Shown here: positions 37,365-45,865 of the stretch, piece by piece
How the letters are laid out: each line of letters begins with the position of its first letter
How positions within the stretch are numbered: the stretch's first letter is position 1
Source of the DNA: Sediminibacterium ginsengisoli
GTDB taxonomy: Bacteria; Bacteroidota; Bacteroidia; Chitinophagales; Chitinophagaceae
Assembly (NCBI GenBank): GCA_945901845.1
Contig: CAMDLR010000002.1
Coordinates: 62,001 to 126,000 of the forward strand
Direction: 5' to 3'
Length of the DNA: 64,000 bases
Notes under the pieces: generated by a model
Databases searched by the model: none
Told to the model about the DNA's origin: nothing
Seen by the model: the letters and a program-made list of their open reading frames with translations, nothing else
Translations under genes and position numbers: made by a program

Positions 37365-40247
37365 GTGAAAAAAATCCTCTTTTTACTCCTTCTTCCCATT
37401 TTTGTTAGTAGCCAAAACACTATTGGCCTTCCAGATATAATTAATTATTCTAAATTGTCATACAACGCAGGACTACAAAACTGGGATGTTAAACAAGATA
37501 AAAATGGAATTGTTCATTTTGCCAACAATGAAGGCTTATTAAGTTTTGATGGAAAAAATTGGAAACTATACCCATTACCCAATAAAACCATTGTTAGATC
37601 AGTAGCCATTGGAAGCGATAATAAGATATACGTGGGTGGGCAGGACGAACTTGGCTATTTTGCCCCAAATACGAACGGAAATCTAGCTTACTACTCACTA
37701 ACCGCATTAATTCCAGCTAAATACAGATCTTTTGAAGACGTTTGGGACATTGTTTCATTAGGATCGTCCCTATTTTTTAGATCTCCCAAGAAAATCTTTC
37801 AGTACAATAATGGTACGATTACAGTGTTTAAGGCCCCTTCCGAATGGGCCTATTTAACCAGCTGTAATGGCAAATTGTACGCACATGACTACCAAACGGG
37901 CCTTATGGTATTTGAAAATGAGGCTTGGCATGCTGTTGTGTCAAATTATAGTTTTTCAAAAACCGATCCTATCACAGGTATGATTCCTAAGGGAACAGGG
38001 GCCATCATTACCACTTTAAAAAGCGGAATTTTCTATTTTATTAATAATACCATTACACCAATTAAATCGGGAGCTGCCAATTTTATCCAAAATGAGCGGA
38101 TTTATAATGCGATTGCTATCAATCAAGAATGGATCGCAGTTGCTACAAGCAATAGTGGCGTATATATCATTAATGATAAGGCTGAAATCATTCAGAAGTT
38201 TTCAAGTACCGAAGGGCTTCAGAGCAATAATATTTTAAGCATCTTTTTAGACAACAAACAAAATTTATGGCTTGGGTTAAATAATGGACTGGATTTTATC
38301 GCCTACAACAGTGCCATTAAACATATTTCACCCAAATTGTTGGACGAATCAGGTTATACCGCTATGATTCAAAATCAACAACTCTATATAGGCACATCAA
38401 ATGGACTTTATACAATTGCTCTTCAACCCTTACATGATTTAAGTTTTAGTAAAGGTGATTTTTCGTTGGTACAAAATACAAGCGGACAATCATGGGGGCT
38501 TTCACTAATCAATAACAAATTACTGTTAGGCCATCACGAAGGTGCATTTTATGTAAATAATAATACAGCTACTTCCTTTTCGAGTAAACCAGGGTTTTGG
38601 AACTTTACACCAATTGGCAATATGTCGCCTGCAAGCATAGTTGTTGGTGGTACTTATAGAGGTCTCACCATTTTTGATGCAAAAGCCAATCAACTTTTTC
38701 AAACATTAGATATTCCAAACTTTATTGAATCCTCTAGGTATGTAACCATTGATGCTGAAGAAAATATTTGGGTGTCGCATCCTTACCATGGTGTATATAA
38801 AATTGAAAAAACGATTGACGGAAAATATACCACCAAACAATATCAGAAAAAAGAAGGACTACCCGCTTTATTAAACAACCACATCTATAAAATAAAAAAT
38901 AGAATTGTAGTTGGGACAGAAAACGGAGTATATGAATACAATTCCGAAAAAGACAGATTTGAAACCGCCTCTAGCTATACTTCACTTATAGGCAATCAAA
39001 GTATTCGCTATTTGAAAGAAGACAAAGAAGGTAATATTTGGTTTATTCATGAAAAAATATTGGGCGTTATTGACTATACTGGTAATCAACCACAAGTCAT
39101 TTATATCCCTGAACTGAACGCCAAAATGTTAAGTGGCTTTGAATATATATATGCAATAGATGGTAGCAATATTTTTTTAGGTGGCGAAAAAGGATTTTAT
39201 CATATCAATTATGAAAAATATAAAAAATTAGCACCCGTATTAAATGTTCAAATCAGATCAGTACATATTATTGATAACATAGACAGTACCTTATTTGGTG
39301 GTTACTTCAAAAATGTGAATGAAAACCAAGTGCAGGAAGCAAACAATATACCACAGGTTGCTTACCGTTTCAAAACCATGCACTTTGATTTTACGTCGGT
39401 TGCATTTGGCTTTCAAAACAACCTAGAATATAGTTACAGACTCAAAGGCTTTGAAAACAACTGGTCTGCATGGACAAAAAGAACAGAAAAAGAATATACT
39501 AATTTGGTACTAGGCAGTTATACGTTTGAAGTAAAAGTTAGAAATAACCTGGGTAATGAATCAGCTGTATCAAGCTTTCAATTTACTATAAATGCGCCAT
39601 GGTACCGAACACGATTCGCTTATCTCTTATATTTTATTGCCATTGGATTTGGCGTTTATAAGCTTCATATATACCAACGTAAAAAGTTTAAAGCGCAACA
39701 GCAAAAATATGAGCAAGAGCAACAGCGTTTAAGATATATCCACGAACTAGAAATCAATAAATCAGAAACCGATATCGTTACATTGCAAAATGAAAAGCTA
39801 GGAGTAGAAATTGAATATAAGAATTCTGAACTAGCTTCTTCTGCCATGCATATTGTAAAAAAAGGCGAACTGCTTACCAAGGTTAAAAGCGAACTAGGTA
39901 GTATCATAAAAAAAATCGACAATGAATACGCCATTACTGAATTAAAGAAAATGGTAAAGGCACTAAATGAAGATGAAAATTTAGACCAAGAATGGGAGTA
40001 CTTTACCAAACATTTTGACAAAGTGCATTCGGATTTTATTGTCAAACTCAAAGAAAAGCATAGCAATATTAGCAATAACGAATTAAAGCTATGCGCCTAT
40101 TTAAGAATGAATTTATCAACCAAAGAAATTGCTCAACTCATGAATATTTCTGTGCGGGGCGTAGAAATTAGTAGGTATCGACTTCGAAAAAAATTAAACC
40201 TAGCTACCGATATCAACTTATTCGATTACCTCATTAGTATTGGCTAA
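37365..40247 (+). CDS. Membrane-tethered one-component regulator: periplasmic two-component-type propeller + Y_Y_Y domain, TM, coiled coil, LuxR-type HTH
   Basis: Signal peptide, Reg_prop-like repeats (NLWLGLNNGLDFI, ENIWVSHPYHGVYKI, NIWFIHEKILGVI), Y_Y_Y (EYSYRLKGFENNWSAWTKRTEKEYTNLVLGSYTFEVKVRN), TM, C-terminal HTH (LSTKEIAQLMNISVRGVEISRYRLRKKL). GTG start. Confidence 0.88.
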   Translation: MKKILFLLLLPIFVSSQNTIGLPDIINYSKLSYNAGLQNWDVKQDKNGIVHFANNEGLLSFDGKNWKLYPLPNKTIVRSVAIGSDNKIYVGGQDELGYFAPNTNGNLAYYSLTALIPAKYRSFEDVWDIVSLGSSLFFRSPKKIFQYNNGTITVFKAPSEWAYLTSCNGKLYAHDYQTGLMVFENEAWHAVVSNYSFSKTDPITGMIPKGTGAIITTLKSGIFYFINNTITPIKSGAANFIQNERIYNAIAINQEWIAVATSNSGVYIINDKAEIIQKFSSTEGLQSNNILSIFLDNKQNLWLGLNNGLDFIAYNSAIKHISPKLLDESGYTAMIQNQQLYIGTSNGLYTIALQPLHDLSFSKGDFSLVQNTSGQSWGLSLINNKLLLGHHEGAFYVNNNTATSFSSKPGFWNFTPIGNMSPASIVVGGTYRGLTIFDAKANQLFQTLDIPNFIESSRYVTIDAEENIWVSHPYHGVYKIEKTIDGKYTTKQYQKKEGLPALLNNHIYKIKNRIVVGTENGVYEYNSEKDRFETASSYTSLIGNQSIRYLKEDKEGNIWFIHEKILGVIDYTGNQPQVIYIPELNAKMLSGFEYIYAIDGSNIFLGGEKGFYHINYEKYKKLAPVLNVQIRSVHIIDNIDSTLFGGYFKNVNENQVQEANNIPQVAYRFKTMHFDFTSVAFGFQNNLEYSYRLKGFENNWSAWTKRTEKEYTNLVLGSYTFEVKVRNNLGNESAVSSFQFTINAPWYRTRFAYLLYFIAIGFGVYKLHIYQRKKFKAQQQKYEQEQQRLRYIHELEINKSETDIVTLQNEKLGVEIEYKNSELASSAMHIVKKGELLTKVKSELGSIIKKIDNEYAITELKKMVKALNEDENLDQEWEYFTKHFDKVHSDFIVKLKEKHSNISNNELKLCAYLRMNLSTKEIAQLMNISVRGVEISRYRLRKKLNLATDINLFDYLISIG

Positions 40248-41777
40248 AATAGGTATTTCATTGGGCCATGCAATGGTTTTACCAGTTGATAACCACGAAG
40301 GCATAGAAGCGTTTCGTTCCTTTAATTTTTGTGTAAGTAAATGAGCGAGGGTTTTTGTTTTTGCAACTTCTAGGGCAGATAAGTCGTGTAGTTCCTCTAT
40401 GTCTTTTGAAAGATCATATAACTCCAGAATTTGCTGCTTATGAAAATAAATCAGTTTCCAATCTCCTTGCCTAATAGCTGATGCCCATGAAATTCCTTTT
40501 ACATTAACATTCGTCCAGTTGTTGGGATAATGCCACACAAGTGTCTTTTGTCCATCTATACTTTTTTGTTTCCCTTGTAAAACAGGTAAAAAATTGTTGC
40601 CATCTACTACTTGCTTAACTGTTTTTGGGAAAGCATTTGCCATTTGCAAGATGGTGGTAAAATAATCTTCCGAAACAATATATTGTTTAGATACAGAACC
40701 CGGTTTTATTTGAGGTCCAGCAGCAATCATAGGTACGCGAATACCTCCTTCATACAATGACCCCTTCCCTTGCTTGAGTGGCAGGTTTTGCGTATGCGGT
40801 TCACCAGATCTACTTCCCTTTAAACTAAGGCCACCATTGTCTGAAGTAAATAAAATATAGGTGTCCTTATCCAATCCATTTTTTTCTAAATAGTTCATCA
40901 TATCACCTAAACTTTTATCCATGCCTTCCACGAGTGCCGCATATTTAGCTTCTGTATCTGTAAGCCCTGCATCCATATATTTTTGATAAAAGCGAATATC
41001 TTTATCGTAAGGCACATGCACCGCGTAATGCGATAGATATAAAAAGAAAGGTTTATTGCTAACGCGCGCGTCAAGTGTATGAATAGTCTCTCTTGTTATG
41101 GCTTCCGTTAAATAAAGATCTTCGGGTATATATTTTTCAAGCCCTCTAACCGCCCAGCTTGTATCCTTATCGTTTTGACGATAATTTTTTGATGCTAAAA
41201 AGCTACCAGGATGACCCGCTGCACTTCCTCCAATGTTTACATCGAAACCCATATTAATAGGCGATGCGCCTGGCATACCCGAAGATGCAAAATGTGCTTT
41301 ACCTGCAAGTATGGTGTAATAACCTGCCTCCTTTAAAATTTGTGGTAAGGGGGTCGCCACTACCGTATGCTGAAGCGCGTTTGTATAATGGCGCTCCGGT
41401 GTAAGTCCGTTATAATTCCAAGTAGCGGGTTGTAATAAACTGTCTTTAAAATCGGTGGGTGTATTACTATTTACATTGGTCCAATTGGTAACACCATGTC
41501 TTGCAACATTCATACCCGTCATTAAACTTACCCTAGTAGGTGTACAAACTGCATTTGAATAGGCATTTGTGAGCATCATTCCCTTGGCTGCTAAGCGCTC
41601 CATATTAGGTGTATGATACGTGGCATTTAGTTTTGTTGGTTTATCCCAAAAAGGCAAGGAACAATCCTGCCAGCCCATGTCATCAACAAGAAATAAAATG
41701 ATATTGGGTTGTTTAACTTGTGCCCGTATTTGGAAGCACAAAAAAAATACAAACAAAAAAATCAATCCTTTTTTCAT
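40218..41777 (-). CDS. Arylsulfatase-family sulfatase
   Basis: NIILFLVDDMGWQD; formylglycine-type motif CTPTR (AVCTPTRVSLMTG); YILFTSDNGG. 3' end overlaps the convergent regulator by 30 bp. Confidence 0.92.
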   Translation of the reverse strand: MKKGLIFLFVFFLCFQIRAQVKQPNIILFLVDDMGWQDCSLPFWDKPTKLNATYHTPNMERLAAKGMMLTNAYSNAVCTPTRVSLMTGMNVARHGVTNWTNVNSNTPTDFKDSLLQPATWNYNGLTPERHYTNALQHTVVATPLPQILKEAGYYTILAGKAHFASSGMPGASPINMGFDVNIGGSAAGHPGSFLASKNYRQNDKDTSWAVRGLEKYIPEDLYLTEAITRETIHTLDARVSNKPFFLYLSHYAVHVPYDKDIRFYQKYMDAGLTDTEAKYAALVEGMDKSLGDMMNYLEKNGLDKDTYILFTSDNGGLSLKGSRSGEPHTQNLPLKQGKGSLYEGGIRVPMIAAGPQIKPGSVSKQYIVSEDYFTTILQMANAFPKTVKQVVDGNNFLPVLQGKQKSIDGQKTLVWHYPNNWTNVNVKGISWASAIRQGDWKLIYFHKQQILELYDLSKDIEELHDLSALEVAKTKTLAHLLTQKLKERNASMPSWLSTGKTIAWPNEIPILANTNEVIE

Positions 41778-41790
41778 ATTAGAAAAATAC

Positions 41791-41828
41791 TAAAAAAAAT
41801 GGAACCTACATAAACAATGTAGATTCCA
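41791..41828 (-). terminator. Rho-independent terminator downstream of the hmuY-like gene
   Basis: Minus strand: TGGAATCTACAT-tgttt-ATGTAGGTTCCA (one mismatch) followed by TTTTTTTT. Confidence 0.8.
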
Positions 41829-41860
41829 TGTAACAGGGGGCTTATTAAACAAACTAAATA

Positions 41861-42511
41861 TTAGAATGACTTAGTGCCATTAGGCTGGAAACTATATCTA
41901 AAAGTATAGTAACGTTGATCTTTCATTTTAACATTATCAGAAGCTGTTGCAGCAGGTGTTACACCACCTTTGTAATAATTTAAAATTTCAATTTTTGCAA
42001 ATTTTCCAGACGCCGTTCTGATGACTAAAACACGACCCGGAATAGGTGTTACTAAATTTTTTAACCCATCATATACATACCATCCTTTGTTACTACCAAA
42101 TGGAATAGCATAAGAAGTTGGAACATTTTCTGTTCTGAATGTTGAGTCGGAAGGAACTGTTTTTAAATCTTCGAATAGACCTACATAAACAAAACCTCCA
42201 CCAGCGCCCGGTCCACCATTACCACTATTGGTTAATATAGCAGTCCCTCTAAATGCGATATCCCATTTAGTAGTTGCACTATCTGAAGATGGAACTACTG
42301 CGCCTTTTTCAATACTATAAAAAGTATATTTACCAGCGCCATAAGGCATTCCACCAAGTGGCGGCACACCAGGTGTGATACCAATAATGGTATCGGCAGC
42401 TAAATTATTAACTGTCAAGGAAACAACTGGCTCTACCTTAGTCGTATTGTTTTCTTTTGTACAAGCTGCAAATAATAAAAAAGCAAAAAATGTGTAGATG
42501 ATCTTTTTCAT
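41861..42511 (-). CDS. HmuY family (heme-binding-type) lipoprotein
   Basis: Lipobox LFAACTKE; HmuY-like YTFYSIEKGAVVPSSDSATTKWDIAFRGTAILTNSGNGGPGAGG...WYVYDGLKNLVTPIPGRVLVIRTASGKFAKIEILNYYKG. Confidence 0.85.
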   Translation of the reverse strand: MKKIIYTFFAFLLFAACTKENNTTKVEPVVSLTVNNLAADTIIGITPGVPPLGGMPYGAGKYTFYSIEKGAVVPSSDSATTKWDIAFRGTAILTNSGNGGPGAGGGFVYVGLFEDLKTVPSDSTFRTENVPTSYAIPFGSNKGWYVYDGLKNLVTPIPGRVLVIRTASGKFAKIEILNYYKGGVTPAATASDNVKMKDQRYYTFRYSFQPNGTKSF

Positions 42512-42516
42512 AGTGT

Positions 42517-44619
42517 TTATTTTTCGATTGATTGTTTCATTGAATAGTTGATACTTATAAATCCAGTACGACCCATAAAATTGGGCATATTAATAGGGTC
42601 TCTATAATTGAGCACATTATTACACCCTGCTTGCATCGTAATATTTTTAGTAAGCGGTAGCCCAATTGTTGCGTTGAGTTGAATAAACCCGGTAGCCTTG
42701 CTATCATTGGTATTATACAAGCCGTTGCCATCTGTATCTGTTACATACCAGCTGCTTCTGTAAAGCGCGCGCAACGTTGCAAATACCTGCTCTTTTTGAT
42801 ACTGTAATTTTAGATTGAACTGATGTTTACTTCTATTGGGCAAGCCAACATATTCGGAAGCATTTAAAAGCTTGCTGTATCCATTTGCATCACGCGTAAA
42901 CACTTTACCTTGTTCAATTTTATCAAGTTCAGAAGCATCGCCAGATAATAAAAATTGATACCCGCTACTGATTAAATAATGTTTCCCAATTTTATGATTG
43001 ACATTGAGTTCTACCCCTTTTGTGAAAGCAGTTTTTACATTGAGGTAGCTAAATATTTGAGCGCCACCTGGTCTGTATGCCACCAATCTACTGTCAATTA
43101 AATTATTGATGTTATTATAAAAAAATCCTACCGATACATTGTGTTTTTGAGATGGTGCATAATCGAAACTTACATGATAACCTGTAGAAAATTCTGGTTG
43201 TAACGCAGCAAGACTGTAATAATCCTGCTCGATACTTGCAATTTGCCCAAGCCCTTTTAATGCAGTAATAATTTTTTGCGCTTCGATGGCACCAAATACA
43301 CTGTAACCACCAGCAGCCGTATTGGTGAAGTTTAAATAAAGCTGTCTAAAATCGGGCGCTTTAAATCCTCGACCTACACTTGCCTTAAAATTCAATGTAT
43401 TGGTCATTGAATATTTTAAAGCGAGTTTTGGACTAAAGGCTGCTGCAAACAAAGCGTTGTGATCATAGCGTGCGCCGCCAATTATAACAAGCTTTTCAAG
43501 TGGCTTCCACTCTGATTGAAAAAAAGCATAGCCTACCGCATTCTCTTTGGTACTTTCTTTTTTATCATACCTTGTGCTATTAGCTCTGTCTACTAAATAA
43601 CCTGCGCCAACCGAAGTTTCAAGATTTTTTGAAACAGCAATATCTGTTTGTGATTCGAATCTTAAAAAATGTTGTTTAAAATAATCGGTGTAAGGCGCTC
43701 CAGATGTAGTAGCAAGCTCCTGCTCACTCGTAAATGTAGTGGCATACAATTTAGCACTGGTTTTAATGCTGTTGTTAAATCTATGCATTACCGTTGCCGA
43801 AAAATTAGCATCGTCATTTGATTCTTTTCCTTCGGAGTTTACAATAACGCCATTGTTTTCTACTGCAATTTGATTGGTGATGCGCTCTTGATTGAATCTT
43901 ATCAAACCAGAGAGCTTTGTTTTGTCAGAAAGCTGATACCCCAGTTGATGTTGCTGTGTAAACCTGTTAATAGGCGTTACAAAACTGGTTTGACTATTAG
44001 GGCGTAAACTAAAGCCATTGGTGTAGTAATTATTGGTAAACCCTTGGTATGTAAATTTATTTTTCAAAAAATTGAACCTGACATTAACATCAGAAGTATT
44101 AAAACTTCCGTATCTAGCACTCAATGCAAATTCATTTTTTGTAGGGGTTGTTGTAATAATATTTATCACACCAGCCATTGCTTCACTTCCATACAAACTA
44201 GAAGATGGGCCTTTTACAATTTCAATTTGCTTGATATTTCCAACCGTGATTCTATTTAAATCAAGTATGCCAGCGGTTCTTCCTACTAGTGGTTCACCAT
44301 TTAGTAAAATTAATGTGTAGTCGGGATTTAACCCTTGCATTTGAACACCCGCACCAAATCCAGTTGTTATAAATAAACCTGCTTGCTCTTGCAAAATATC
44401 GGCAAGTCTAACAGAACCAGCTTGTGCAATTTGCTGGCTAGAAATAAGTGTTACCGGAACGGCAACATTGCCTAATTTTTTTTCGGTTCTAGTGGCAGTC
44501 ACTACTATTTCATTGGCCGAACCATATAAAGTATCTGCGCGTGATGTTTTGCCCACCTGCGCCATAGCAGTTGTGATACCACCAAAAAATAAACCCACTA
44601 TCAAACCACTAAATCGCAT
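42517..44619 (-). CDS. TonB-dependent receptor (HmuR-like) paired with HmuY
   Basis: ORF 42517-44664; plug ANEIVVTATRTEKKLGNVAVPVTLISSQQIAQAGSVRLADILQEQAG; terminus NVLNYRDPINMPNFMGRTGFISINYSM. ATG 44619 (MRFSGLIVGLFFGG) gives a signal peptide. Confidence 0.88.
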   Translation of the reverse strand: MRFSGLIVGLFFGGITTAMAQVGKTSRADTLYGSANEIVVTATRTEKKLGNVAVPVTLISSQQIAQAGSVRLADILQEQAGLFITTGFGAGVQMQGLNPDYTLILLNGEPLVGRTAGILDLNRITVGNIKQIEIVKGPSSSLYGSEAMAGVINIITTTPTKNEFALSARYGSFNTSDVNVRFNFLKNKFTYQGFTNNYYTNGFSLRPNSQTSFVTPINRFTQQHQLGYQLSDKTKLSGLIRFNQERITNQIAVENNGVIVNSEGKESNDDANFSATVMHRFNNSIKTSAKLYATTFTSEQELATTSGAPYTDYFKQHFLRFESQTDIAVSKNLETSVGAGYLVDRANSTRYDKKESTKENAVGYAFFQSEWKPLEKLVIIGGARYDHNALFAAAFSPKLALKYSMTNTLNFKASVGRGFKAPDFRQLYLNFTNTAAGGYSVFGAIEAQKIITALKGLGQIASIEQDYYSLAALQPEFSTGYHVSFDYAPSQKHNVSVGFFYNNINNLIDSRLVAYRPGGAQIFSYLNVKTAFTKGVELNVNHKIGKHYLISSGYQFLLSGDASELDKIEQGKVFTRDANGYSKLLNASEYVGLPNRSKHQFNLKLQYQKEQVFATLRALYRSSWYVTDTDGNGLYNTNDSKATGFIQLNATIGLPLTKNITMQAGCNNVLNYRDPINMPNFMGRTGFISINYSMKQSIEK

Positions 44620-44763
44620 CTGCATTGATTTCAATTGCAAATGTGGATCATACAGAGAGGTCAATTGTCATAGAATTGTAGAACGGCATGGCGCTGTTCT
44701 TTTATGACTTTTTAATGACAAAAAGCGCTTATTGTATTACAACATAATTCCATTTGTAAGCAT

Positions 44764-45594
44764 TTAGTTTTTAAAATATAAATAACCCCACTTAGTTGGC
44801 AGATGCATATCAATAACGCCAGTTGGATTCCATACCCAATTATGTTCAGAGATAGGGTTGTTATTTTGATTTAATTTTTTTTGGTACGTTTTTCCATCAG
44901 ACTCAAGTGTCCACTGCACACGTGAAAAATTAATGCGCCAAGGATTCAATAATGAAGGAGTAGCGGCGCGCTGTGTTCTTGAAATGGCTTTAAATGGAAT
45001 GGCCATTTCAACCGTCCAACCACTATCAATATCGGAATTATCATTGATGGTTCCATTGGCAATTACCTTAGATAAAATACCAGTTGTATTCCATCCCAAA
45101 TCAAAAGTGCCTCCTTTTTTATAGGGCTTATTCATAAATAAATCCATGATGGTTCCAAGAACATTTATTTCAATTTCAAAATACTGTTCGCCATCACCCA
45201 TGGGATCAATAAAAACTTCGAAATCATGATCGCGATAAATGATATCATCGTATTTTTTTAAAGTGCCCCACAAATGCGGCTCCTCCAAAACAGCGCCAAT
45301 ATATAAATATTGACTGTCCCACATCATTTTAACAGTGGTACTAAAAGTTGGCTTGGGTTTATTCGCACCTTCAATATCTTCAAAATCAGAAATTAATACG
45401 GCTTGTTTCCAACTATGCTCATTTAATTTTCCATCCACTTTAATGGGCTGCTTTGCCATACGGGCTTTGTACTTTTTTTCAGAAGTGGATGCGGAAGAAC
45501 GAATCGTTTGAGCCTTTACAAGCGTGCACAACAACACAAGCATTAGGCCCATTAAAGCACCCATTTTTTGCTGTAAAAACTGTTTTAATTGCAT
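44764..45594 (-). CDS. Carbohydrate-binding family 9-like (CBM9/DOMON-type) secreted protein
   Basis: IKVDGKLNEHSWKQAVLISDFEDIEG...TTVKMMWDSQYLYIGAVLEEPHLWGTLKKYDDIIYRDHDFEVFIDPMGDGEQYFEIEINVLGTIMDL. Confidence 0.85.
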   Translation of the reverse strand: MQLKQFLQQKMGALMGLMLVLLCTLVKAQTIRSSASTSEKKYKARMAKQPIKVDGKLNEHSWKQAVLISDFEDIEGANKPKPTFSTTVKMMWDSQYLYIGAVLEEPHLWGTLKKYDDIIYRDHDFEVFIDPMGDGEQYFEIEINVLGTIMDLFMNKPYKKGGTFDLGWNTTGILSKVIANGTINDNSDIDSGWTVEMAIPFKAISRTQRAATPSLLNPWRINFSRVQWTLESDGKTYQKKLNQNNNPISEHNWVWNPTGVIDMHLPTKWGYLYFKN

Positions 45595-45865
45595 AAACGT
45601 TTCATTCTGCTTAAAATTAAATTAAAAATACGCATAGCGCTTCAACAGAAAAGCCATTTTACACATCAATTTTAACGCAAGCAAAGAGAATAAGTTTTAT
45701 ATAAATCATTCATTATATATCGTTTAAGTATTTATATTTTTTATATTTATAGCAAAAACAGCTCTTATTTAGCCGATTCGTGCACTTTTTTATCTACACG
45801 ATATAATCGCATAGAAATGGCCCGATAAAGATTTATATTTAAAGTACTGATTTACCATCATAAAC

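Noticed and set aside
39665-40075. 136-aa minus-strand ORF inside the regulator
   Set aside because: Serine/phenylalanine-rich reverse-frame artefact opposite the coiled-coil/HTH coding region.
45600-45865. AT-rich tract with tatttatattttttatatttata as a repeat element
   Set aside because: Consistent with an ordinary AT-rich divergent promoter region between the CBM9-like gene and the PSD1 operon; no clear unit repeated elsewhere.
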